Notes under the pieces: generated by a model | What the model was told of the DNA's origin: nothing | The model's input: the letters and a program-made list of their open reading frames with translations, nothing else | Database searches by the model: none | Position numbers and translations under genes: made by a program | DNA from: Leucobacter sp. L43 | Lineage (GTDB): Bacteria; Actinomycetota; Actinomycetes; Actinomycetales; Microbacteriaceae | DNA length: 64,000 nucleotides | Reading direction: 5' to 3' | Assembly (NCBI RefSeq): GCF_016597785.1 | Contig: NZ_JAENJG010000001.1 | Span: 248,001-312,000, forward strand | Part shown: positions 57,732 through 64,000 of the stretch, in pieces | Layout of the letters: every line of letters starts with the position of its first letter | Position numbering within the stretch: position 1 is the first letter of the stretch

Positions 57732-59008
57732 GCCAGGTACTCACCCCGCCGTACACCTCTCGGCACCGCCCAGAGACCCGAGCCGATGTGCCTGATGTAC
57801 TCGTTCAGGAGATCGGACTTCAGCGACCGCTGGACGCGCACGAACGCTGCAGGATCGCGCTGGTAGGAAATGAAGAAGAGCCCGGCACCCAACTGTCCGA
57901 GAGTGTTCGATCCGTCGACGTAGTTGTATCCGCGACGCAGCAAGCGCACCCCGGCATTGTTCGTCGGATGCGCCAGGCGCAGGTGCGAGGCCATGTCGAT
58001 GGCGGGAGACGCGGTATCCACCGCATCCGCAGCGGTGAAGTCGGCTGCGGCAAATTCATCGCCGCCAGAGAGCGGGCCTCCAGCGAGCTTGGTGCGGCCG
58101 ATGATCCGCTCCTGCTCCCCCAGCGACGCTCGGTCCCAGGTCTCGATCGTCATCTGGATCTTCCGTGCAACGAGGTAGCTCCCGCCGCGCATCCACGCGG
58201 GCGCTTCGCTCCCCGCCCAGACGAACTCGTCGAGCGCCTCCCGCTCCTCCGACATGACGTTCGCCGTGCCGTCTTTGAAGCCGAACAGATTGCGCGGGGT
58301 GTCTTGCGCTCGGGTGGTCGACGACGTTCGCCCGAACCCGAGTTGACTCCAGACCAGGTGCGCACTGCCCGCTGCGATGCGGGCGAGGTTGCGAATCGCG
58401 TGTACGGCGACTTGCGGGTCGTCTGCGCAGGCCTGCACGCACAGATCACCGTCACTCTGGTCCGGCTCGAGCAAGTCGAAGGCGAAGGACGGCAGCGGCT
58501 CGAACGCCTGCGGCAGCCGTGCACGGATACCGTACGGATCGTCGATCCCGTCGCGCGGGTCGAAGAGCGCGCGCCCCACACCGAAGGTGAGCGTCAGATG
58601 CGCCGCATGCAGCCCCTCGGCCTCGCCGGTATCATCAGGAGGCAGCAGCGCATTGTCTGGTTCGCTCCCAGTCCCGATCGAGCGCCCGCTCGTGAGCGAC
58701 GCAGCGGCCGTCGTCCACTCCTGCAGCAGCGCGACGAGGTCGTCCCTCGTGGTGCCCGAGAGCATGCGGAAGGCCGCGAAGTGCAGGCGATCCTGAGCTG
58801 GAGTGGTGATGCCAGCTTGGTGCGCCCCGAAGAACGGGACGACGCTCCCGCCTCCGCCTGCCCCGCCTCCGCCGGTATGCGCGATCGACGCGGCGACCCC
58901 ACCTGCGGCAGCCCCCGCGGCGAGCCCGGCGACGCCCGCCCCGACGAACCCGAGGAGGTTTCGGCGGGACGGGCGGAGGGGCTCCGCACCGGGCGATGCT
59001 TCAGTCAT
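57713..59008 (-). CDS. efeB: Dye-decolorising peroxidase EfeB
   Basis: 431 residues. Tat signal SRRNLLGFVGAGVAG within residues 14-50, so the protein is folded with haem before export. DyP motif NLFGFKDGTANV (GxxDG, distal Asp), proximal His in HLRLAHPTNNAGV. In the EfeUOB system it is thought to oxidise ferrous iron or release iron from haem. It follows efeO by four bases; a convergent glutamine amidotransferase gene overlaps its 3' end by 19 bases. Confidence 0.95.
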   Translation of the reverse strand: MTEASPGAEPLRPSRRNLLGFVGAGVAGLAAGAAAGGVAASIAHTGGGGAGGGGSVVPFFGAHQAGITTPAQDRLHFAAFRMLSGTTRDDLVALLQEWTTAAASLTSGRSIGTGSEPDNALLPPDDTGEAEGLHAAHLTLTFGVGRALFDPRDGIDDPYGIRARLPQAFEPLPSFAFDLLEPDQSDGDLCVQACADDPQVAVHAIRNLARIAAGSAHLVWSQLGFGRTSSTTRAQDTPRNLFGFKDGTANVMSEEREALDEFVWAGSEAPAWMRGGSYLVARKIQMTIETWDRASLGEQERIIGRTKLAGGPLSGGDEFAAADFTAADAVDTASPAIDMASHLRLAHPTNNAGVRLLRRGYNYVDGSNTLGQLGAGLFFISYQRDPAAFVRVQRSLKSDLLNEYIRHIGSGLWAVPRGVRRGEYLAQALFE

Positions 59009-59012
59009 CGTG

Positions 59013-60218
59013 TCAACTCGCCACGACCGCCGCGGTGAGCTGCGAGAGGGGCTCGCTGAGCGCGTTCAGCTGCGCGGCGAGCTCATTGCGCTCCGACTGC
59101 GGCACCGTGTCGTAGAAGACGAAGCCGTCGTCGTAGTCGCCATAGGTGGCGAGCAGGGCGAACATATCCTCGAAGCGCTGGTCCAGTTCGTCGACGAGGT
59201 CGGAATGACCATTGGCCACCGCCGTCTCGCGCACGGTATCGAAAGCGACCTGCGCGCCCTCGACGTTCGCCGTGAAGTCGTAGAGGTCGGTATGCGAGAA
59301 CTCGTTCTCTTCACCGGGCAGTTTGCCATCAGGCGCCGCGATCTCGTCGAGCAGACCTTTGGCGCCCTCGGTGATATCGGCGATGGTCAACGTGAAGTCG
59401 GGTGACGAGACCTTCTCCTTCAGCTCCGTGACGTCGGCCACGAGCTTCTCGCCCAGCTCCGCGCGTTCCTCGGGGGTGAGCGGCGTCAAGTCGGGGTCGC
59501 CCGGGTAGTCGCCGTTCGCCACAGCGGCATCATTCCAGAGGTCCATCTCGATGCGGTGGAAGCCGGTGAACTCGATTCCCTCCTCGTCGGCGCCTGGCTT
59601 GCGGTAGTCGATCTTGGGGTCCAGGTCGCCGAACTGCTCGGCGGTCGGTTCGATGCGTTCGTAGTTGATGCGCGCCAGCGGGAAGAGACGCTTCGCCTCC
59701 GCATCGTTCCCCGCAGCGTACGCATCGACGAAGGCTTGCACCTGGGGCAGCAGCTCTTCGCTCTGAGCTTTGACGTACCCCACGTACTGCGCGACGACGG
59801 CCTCGTTCTCCGGCGTCGTCTCGAGGGCGTCCCCCGTGACCGTGAACGCGGCCTGCCCAACGCCAGCGCCGATCATCCCGGGCTTGCAACTGGTGTAGTA
59901 GTCGCCCGGACCCACCTGCACCGTGAGATCGCGACTCGATCCGGGGGCGATGTTCTCGACCTCTCCGACGATCGTGAGCTGGTTGCTGCCCAGCACGTAG
60001 AACTCGTTGACCTTCGATCCGTCGTTCTGCACGCTGAAGGTGACCGTCCCGCTGGCCGCTTCGGCTGCATCGACACTGCAACCGGAGTCGCTCGCCGTAA
60101 CGGCGATCGCGTCGGCACTCGGCGCGGCGTTCGGCACGCAGCCCGTGAGCAGGAGAGCGCCGGCTGCGACGGCGAGCAGTCCGCCGGAGGCGCGTCGGAG
60201 GGTGAGAACGTGTGTCAC
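59013..60218 (-). CDS. efeO: Iron uptake lipoprotein EfeO
   Basis: 401 residues. Lipoprotein signal LLAVAAGALLLTGC, N-terminal cupredoxin-like domain (VTASDSGCSVDAAEAASGTV) and C-terminal M75 (imelysin-like) domain whose HxxE-type motif appears as GFHRIEMDLW. Captures iron outside the membrane and passes it to EfeU. Start is GTG at 60218, overlapping the efeU stop by four bases, with AGGA upstream. Confidence 0.94.
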   Translation of the reverse strand: MTHVLTLRRASGGLLAVAAGALLLTGCVPNAAPSADAIAVTASDSGCSVDAAEAASGTVTFSVQNDGSKVNEFYVLGSNQLTIVGEVENIAPGSSRDLTVQVGPGDYYTSCKPGMIGAGVGQAAFTVTGDALETTPENEAVVAQYVGYVKAQSEELLPQVQAFVDAYAAGNDAEAKRLFPLARINYERIEPTAEQFGDLDPKIDYRKPGADEEGIEFTGFHRIEMDLWNDAAVANGDYPGDPDLTPLTPEERAELGEKLVADVTELKEKVSSPDFTLTIADITEGAKGLLDEIAAPDGKLPGEENEFSHTDLYDFTANVEGAQVAFDTVRETAVANGHSDLVDELDQRFEDMFALLATYGDYDDGFVFYDTVPQSERNELAAQLNALSEPLSQLTAAVVAS

Positions 60219-61141
60219 GGAGTTCCTTTCGAGAGCACAGGCGCCGTTGCGGCGGCCGCGCGAAGCTGACGGGAATGGCGATCCTGGGCGAAGGACGCGC
60301 GCAGGAAGAGCGTGAGTGTCGGAACGAGGTACGCGAACCAAGCGATCACCTCGAGTTTGGTCATCTCGGGCGAGAATCCGAAGATCCCCTTGAGCAGCGC
60401 GCCGAGGAAACCGTCGGGAGCGATGATGTGCGGAATGCGGAAAGCCCACGCGGCATCGCCGAACCATGCGGCGGCGAACGCACCGGCTCCCGGAGGCGCC
60501 TCCGCGAACGGCCCGGGCAGCACGCCGGCCTCCTGCAAGTCGTGCACTCCGTACGCGAGCACGCCGGCCGCGAACACGATGAGCAGGATTCCGGACCATC
60601 TGAAGAACCTCGTGAGATTGATCCGGATCATCCCCCGGAACAGCGCCCAGCCGAGTACTACGGCGACGACGATTCCGGAGACGGCGATCGCGAATCCCAG
60701 CAGCGGTGTGAGCTGACTCGCGCGAGTCGTGGCCCAGATGAACAACGCAGTCTCCAGGCCCTCGCGGCCGACGGAGACGAAGGCGAGCACTGCGACGCTC
60801 CAGCCTCCCCCGACAATGGCGCGATCCAGCTGCCCACGGAGCTCCGCGCTCAGGCCGCGCGCGGCCCGCAACATCCAGAACACCATCCAGGTGACCATGA
60901 CGACAGCGAGGATCGAGAGCGATCCCCCGATGATCTCCTGCGCCTGGAACGACAGACCATAGGCACCGAACGTCAGCACACCGCCGACGATCAAGGACAG
61001 CAGGATCGCCGCAGCGACTCCCCACCAGATCTTGCGGGCGACATCCCGCCGACCGAGCTGCGTGACGTATGCGAGCAGCACGCTGACGACGAGCGCCGCT
61101 TCGAGCCCCTCACGGAGCCCGATCATCAACGTTCCGACCAT
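60215..61141 (-). CDS. efeU: Ferrous iron permease EfeU (FTR1 family)
   Basis: 308 residues, about seven membrane helices. The two iron-binding REGLE motifs are present: IGLREGLEAALVV in helix 1 and SVGREGLETALFIW in helix 4. First gene of efeU-efeO-efeB. A DtxR/IdeR-like box lies just before a TATCTT -10 element 20 bases upstream of the ATG, so transcription should be shut off by iron. Confidence 0.95.
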   Translation of the reverse strand: MVGTLMIGLREGLEAALVVSVLLAYVTQLGRRDVARKIWWGVAAAILLSLIVGGVLTFGAYGLSFQAQEIIGGSLSILAVVMVTWMVFWMLRAARGLSAELRGQLDRAIVGGGWSVAVLAFVSVGREGLETALFIWATTRASQLTPLLGFAIAVSGIVVAVVLGWALFRGMIRINLTRFFRWSGILLIVFAAGVLAYGVHDLQEAGVLPGPFAEAPPGAGAFAAAWFGDAAWAFRIPHIIAPDGFLGALLKGIFGFSPEMTKLEVIAWFAYLVPTLTLFLRASFAQDRHSRQLRAAAATAPVLSKGTP

Positions 61142-61170
61142 CGGCTACGAACCTTTCTCAAAGATAGGAC

Positions 61171-61189
61171 TTGAGTAAGGCTCCCCTTA
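61171..61189 (-). promoter_or_regulatory. DtxR/IdeR-like iron box in the efeU promoter
   Basis: Hand alignment gives 13 of 19 matches to the consensus TTAGGTTAGSCTAACCTAA. It overlaps the region between -35 and a TATCTT element (61161-61166). It contains the perfect arms GTAAGG/CCTTAC. Confidence 0.6.
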
Positions 61190-61230
61190 CACGGGGAATT
61201 TACCACACATTCATCTGATGTGATGACACG

Positions 61231-61264
61231 AAAAACGGGCGTGATCCCCAAAGGACCACGCCCG
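61231..61264 (-). terminator. Intrinsic terminator of dps
   Basis: An 8-bp stem (61236-61243 with 61257-61264) and 13-base loop, followed on the minus strand by TTTTT. It lies 34 bases after the dps stop and stops read-through into the efeU promoter. Confidence 0.8.
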
Positions 61265-61297
61265 CTCCTAGAGGACGCCGCAACCGGCGCCCGCGAA

Positions 61298-61786
61298 CTA
61301 CTCTGCGAAGTGCGACGACAGGAACCAGCGATCCTTGTCGAGTTCCTGCGCGATCGCGATCACCACATCCTGGCTCACGAGGTCGACGTCGTCGAGCCCC
61401 TTCACCGCGGCGTACACCGTTGCGAGCGTCGCATCGATCTGGGCGACGACCTCGCGCACGGTGACCTTCGACTGCTGGAAACCGTCGCTCAACTCGGGGG
61501 TGGTCGCGCGCGCCGCGACCGTGCCGAGGCGTGCGTCGACGGGGAGGCCCAGAGCGACGATGCGCTCAGCGACGGTGTCCGCCGCGTTCTGCGCATTCGA
61601 CACCACGGTGTCGAGGTACTCGTGCACGCCGATGAAGTTCTCGCCTCGAACGTGCCAGTGAGCCTGCTTGCCATTCACGGCGAGCGCGATGAGGTCGTGC
61701 ACGACGGGGGTCAGGTACTGAGCCACACCGGAGGGACGGTGGAGGTCGCCCTGAGCTGCGGGAACAGTGATCTGCTTAGTAGACAT
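61298..61786 (-). CDS. dps: Dps family DNA-binding/ferritin-like protein
   Basis: 162 residues. Ferroxidase site of the Dps type: LTPVVHDLIALAVNGKQAHWHV (His, Asp) and NFIGVHEYLDTVV. Forms a 12-subunit shell that stores iron using peroxide and protects DNA in stationary phase. Start ATG at 61786 with AAAGGGA upstream. It has its own iron box 70 bases upstream and a terminator. Lies between hemQ and efeU on the same strand. Confidence 0.94.
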   Translation of the reverse strand: MSTKQITVPAAQGDLHRPSGVAQYLTPVVHDLIALAVNGKQAHWHVRGENFIGVHEYLDTVVSNAQNAADTVAERIVALGLPVDARLGTVAARATTPELSDGFQQSKVTVREVVAQIDATLATVYAAVKGLDDVDLVSQDVVIAIAQELDKDRWFLSSHFAE

Positions 61787-61854
61787 CGAGTGGATCCCTT
61801 TCGTTCGTGTGACTGATTACCCTTCACATTACGCCGATTTCTCACGTGCGCAAG

Positions 61855-61873
61855 GAAGGCAAGGCTCCCTTAA
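61855..61873 (-). promoter_or_regulatory. DtxR/IdeR-like iron box upstream of dps
   Basis: Hand alignment gives 13 of 19 matches to TTAGGTTAGSCTAACCTAA, with TTAAGG at the start and CCTT on the other side of the AG-CT core. It lies in the 121-base gap between hemQ and dps. Confidence 0.55.
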
Positions 61874-61907
61874 TACGCCCGGATTTCCCAGATGAAGCGC
61901 GGGATTG

Positions 61908-62642
61908 TCAGCCGATGACGCGGCCGAGCAGCAGCTCCGCGGATCGGCGCGGGCCGGTGAAGAACGGCGTCTCCTCGATCACGTGACGCCGCGCCTCGGT
62001 GGCACGCAGCTCGCGCATCAAGTCGACGATGCGCACGAGGTCATCCGCCTCGAACGCGAGCAACCACTCGTAATCGCCCAGAGCGAACGACGCGACCGTA
62101 TTGGCGAGCACGTCGCCGTAATCCCGTGCTGCCATGCCGTGCTCCCGGAGCATCTTGCCACGATCGGCGTCGGGAAGGAGATACCAGTCGCGGCCGCGCA
62201 CGAAGGGGTACACGCACAAGAACTCCTTCGGCGCGTCACCGGCGAGGAACGCCGGCACGTGGCCGCGATTGAACTCTGCTGCTCGGTGCACGCCGATGTT
62301 CGACCACACAGGAGAGAGGCGCCCCCGGCTCCACTCCCAGAGCGTTCGGTACGCGAGTTGCAGCGCGTCCGTCGTCGGCGCATACCACCAGACGAGCAGG
62401 TCGGCGTCGGCCCGGAAGCCGGAGATGTCGTACCAGCCGCGGGTGACGAGCCCGTCGATGCGTTCAAGGGCAGCCAGCACCTCCGGCACGCTGCCCGGCG
62501 CTGCCCCCGTGCTCCCTGAAACCCGCCCGTCTGCATGGGTGCGGTGCTCCTTGAACACGGCGTACATCGTGAAGTTCGTCGCCGCATTGATCTCCTCGGC
62601 GACGTGCCGGTGGTCGACCTGCGGCCGGGCTCCCTCGTTCAT
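61908..62642 (-). CDS. hemQ: Hydrogen peroxide-dependent heme synthase
   Basis: 244 residues of the chlorite dismutase-like family (HemQ/ChdC), which decarboxylates coproheme III to haem b using peroxide in Gram-positive bacteria. Marks: FTMYAVFKEH, the WWYAPTTDALQLAYRTLWEW region, CVYPFVRGRDWYLLP and the proximal-His region LREHGMAARDYGDV. There is no chlorite dismutase role expected. AGAAGGGA before the ATG. Divergent from a GntR gene, upstream of dps and efeUOB. Confidence 0.95.
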   Translation of the reverse strand: MNEGARPQVDHRHVAEEINAATNFTMYAVFKEHRTHADGRVSGSTGAAPGSVPEVLAALERIDGLVTRGWYDISGFRADADLLVWWYAPTTDALQLAYRTLWEWSRGRLSPVWSNIGVHRAAEFNRGHVPAFLAGDAPKEFLCVYPFVRGRDWYLLPDADRGKMLREHGMAARDYGDVLANTVASFALGDYEWLLAFEADDLVRIVDLMRELRATEARRHVIEETPFFTGPRRSAELLLGRVIG

Positions 62643-62889
62643 GCGGCTTCCCTTCTGACGTGAGCACGCAGTGCTCGTACTCCTGATCGCTTCCGCCGAA
62701 CGCCAGGCGCGAGGCCTGGACGCGCGGTATCAGCAGCACGCTATCACTCCGCGCCCTGTACATCTGATGTGGCCACCCGTCCGTCGAAGCGCGAAACGTT
62801 CCACCGCCACGCATATCGACGCACTCCTCTCCCATTCCGCGTCCGATAGCATTGACCCACCATCCATCCCCTGGTTCCAGAGGTTCGCT

Positions 62890-63705
62890 ATGACCACTCC
62901 CGTGCGGGGCTCGCAGAAGGCGCGAGACACCCTCGACTACTTGCGCGAGAAAATCTCGTCGAGCGCGTGGGCCGTCGGCGACCTCATCCCCAGAGAGCCC
63001 GAGCTGATGGAGCTCATCGGCGTCGGCAAGTCGACCGTGCGCGAAGCGGTTCGCTCGCTCGCCGCCTTTGGAATGCTGGAGACCGTGCCCGGCGTCGGCA
63101 CGTTCGTGCGTTCGCGAACTCCCGTGAGCACGCTGCTCACCGAATTCCTCGGAGACCACGACCTCGAAGAGGTGCTCGTCTACCGGCGCTCCCTCGAGAT
63201 CGAGGCCGCTCAGCACGCTGCTGTGCACCGGAGCGAAACGCAGCTCGAGGCGCTGCGCGCCGCGGCCCTCCGCGATGAGCATGCGGAACGAGACGAAGTC
63301 ATCACGTGCGAGCAAAGCACGACCCCGGGCTCATTCCACCTGCTGGTCGTCGAGGCGAGCGGCAGCAAACTGCTGCTCGACCTGTATCTCGGCGTCATCT
63401 CCGTTCTGCAGCGCGCGCGCACGCAGGGCCGGGTGATCCTGGGCACCACGATCGAAACCATGCATCTCGACCACGGCGCCGTACTCCGAGCGATCGAAGC
63501 GCGAGACGTGCGCAACGCGGCGCACTCCATGGCCCTGCACGTCGACCGAGACCTCGGACTTCGCACGGACATGCTCGACTTCAGTCAGCACACGGAGCGC
63601 GCCGCCTCCCTCATCGGGGCGGGCTACGACCCCGGTGAGATCCCTGCACCCGTGCAGAATCCGCAGGCGGCCGCCGAGCTCGAAATCGATGCGCGCCGCG
63701 GCTAA
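62890..63705 (+). CDS. FadR-subfamily GntR transcriptional regulator
   Basis: 271 residues. Winged helix ALIPREPELMELIGV-like start (DLIPREPELMELIGVGKST) and VREAVRSLAAFGMLETVPG; then a mostly helical FCD ligand domain with FHLLVVEASGSKLLLDLY and DHGAVLRAIEARD. FCD-type regulators commonly respond to small acids such as sugar acids. Preceded by TAGCAT about 45 bases upstream and an AGAGG site. The target is not clear; no metabolic operon adjoins it. Confidence 0.9.
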   Translation: MTTPVRGSQKARDTLDYLREKISSSAWAVGDLIPREPELMELIGVGKSTVREAVRSLAAFGMLETVPGVGTFVRSRTPVSTLLTEFLGDHDLEEVLVYRRSLEIEAAQHAAVHRSETQLEALRAAALRDEHAERDEVITCEQSTTPGSFHLLVVEASGSKLLLDLYLGVISVLQRARTQGRVILGTTIETMHLDHGAVLRAIEARDVRNAAHSMALHVDRDLGLRTDMLDFSQHTERAASLIGAGYDPGEIPAPVQNPQAAAELEIDARRG

Positions 63706-63723
63706 GATGAAACGGTTGCCCAG

Positions 63724-63797
63724 GGGGCGTTAGCTCAGTCGGTTAGAGCACTGGACTCATAATCCATCGGTCGCGGGTTCAAGTCCCGCACGCCCTA
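63724..63797 (+). tRNA. tRNA with CAU anticodon (Met or Ile2)
   Basis: Cloverleaf: acceptor GGGGCGU/ACGCCCU (first pair G-U), D stem GCUC/GAGC, anticodon loop CUCAUAA, T arm GCGGGUUCAAGUCCCGC, discriminator A, no encoded CCA. CAU is read as elongator methionine or, with lysidine, isoleucine AUA; the sequence alone does not settle which. Confidence 0.93.
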
Positions 63798-63805
63798 CTC
63801 CTTCG

Positions 63806-63831
63806 GCTCCCATCGCGTTCGCGGTGGGAGC
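63806..63831. terminator. Hairpin after the tRNA
   Basis: GCTCCCA pairs with TGGGAGC (63806-63812, 63825-63831) and a further CGCG/CGCG inner pair, followed by GTTTAC on the plus strand. Likely the tRNA terminator. Confidence 0.65.
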
Positions 63832-63837
63832 GTTTAC

Positions 63838-64000
63838 TTGAAGAGGTCGAGACATCTCGGTCCGCTGTTTGCCGATCAGGTAGCCGAGGGTCACGTCGAA
63901 CTCGCTTCCGAGATCACGTCTACGCCCTCCAAGCCCCCGGGGATTCTTGCTGAGACCCTCGGGATGCACTCCGGCGCGAACTACTGGCTCCTTTTGCAGG
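63838..64000 (+). pseudogene. Possible truncated integrase-related fragment at the right edge
   Basis: The frame from TTG at 63838 is open to the window end and reads YLKRSRHLGPLFADQVAEG then SKPPGILAETLGMHSGANYW. The last part resembles the C-terminal ALGIHxxTAxxW tails of actinobacterial recombinase or phage-integrase-like proteins, from memory only. The position just behind a tRNA gene is a typical integration site. Fragment is short and I cannot see its end. Confidence 0.25.

Noticed and set aside
63757..63969. Minus-strand 70-codon frame over the CAU tRNA
   Set aside because: Its end GRAGLEPATDGL is a tRNA translation artefact; the rest lacks support.

Overview
The window is a high-GC chromosome segment of an actinobacterium, most likely a member of the Microbacteriaceae (Leucobacter or Microbacterium type). 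The evidence is a set of actinobacterial marker families (SepH, DUF3093, DUF4193, DUF4191, DUF3710, DUF7455, PAC2, glnA-glnE-glnA2, PucR-type FasR ahead of a fab cluster), homodimeric AceE, HemQ and frequent leaderless-type promoters. I see no insertion sequence, CRISPR array, prophage or secondary-metabolite cluster. Almost everything is core metabolism and information processing.

Layout. 1-6 kb: end of a thiolase gene plus fadB (beta-oxidation), dxs (isoprenoids) facing it, then lepB and a small secreted orphan protein. 6.7-14 kb: acnA, then the conserved block DUF3159 / DUF3710 / dut and DUF3093 / DUF4193 / sepH. 14-22.9 kb: a phosphodiesterase, parC and parE (convergent), DUF7455, sigA, PAC2. 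23-28 kb: lpdA-sucB (E3 and E2 of the 2-oxoacid dehydrogenases), a possibly frameshifted hypothetical gene, DUF4191 and RDD membrane proteins. 28-34.6 kb: nitrogen assimilation (glnA, glnE, glnA2), with a GlnR-like box before glnA and a probable 25-residue ORF between glnA and glnE. 34.7-40.6 kb: SPOR-type small protein, map, the RNase P RNA gene, a coiled-coil protein, a Nif3-like protein and the metQ-metN-metI methionine importer. 40.8-48.9 kb: long-form GAPDH, universal stress protein, MBL hydrolase, MFS exporter, and a thiol/redox group (glutathionyl-hydroquinone-reductase-like protein, flavin reductase, glutathione-peroxidase-like protein, AhpE-like peroxiredoxin), an alpha/beta hydrolase and tRNA-Val. 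49-57 kb: aceE, then fasR-fabD-fabH-acpP-fabF, a direct path from pyruvate to fatty acids. 57.7-62.6 kb: an iron and haem group (efeU-efeO-efeB, dps, hemQ) with two DtxR/IdeR-like boxes. 62.9-64 kb: a GntR-family regulator and a CAU-anticodon tRNA followed by what may be a remnant of a mobile-element gene.

How the genes connect: AceE (with the shared E2 and E3 encoded 25 kb away) supplies acetyl-CoA, which FabD/FabH/AcpP/FabF use for lipid synthesis while FadAB does the reverse. GlnE adenylylates GlnA. EfeUOB imports iron, HemQ makes haem (needed by EfeB), and Dps stores iron and protects DNA. No convincing new multi-gene system is visible. The items most worth a second look are the leaderless-promoter set, the 59-bp repeat that follows the DUF4193 stop codon, the 25-residue ORF, the regulator boxes, the Zn-ribbon protein without its cysteines, glutathione-type enzymes in a lineage expected to use mycothiol, and the possibly frameshifted gene after sucB.
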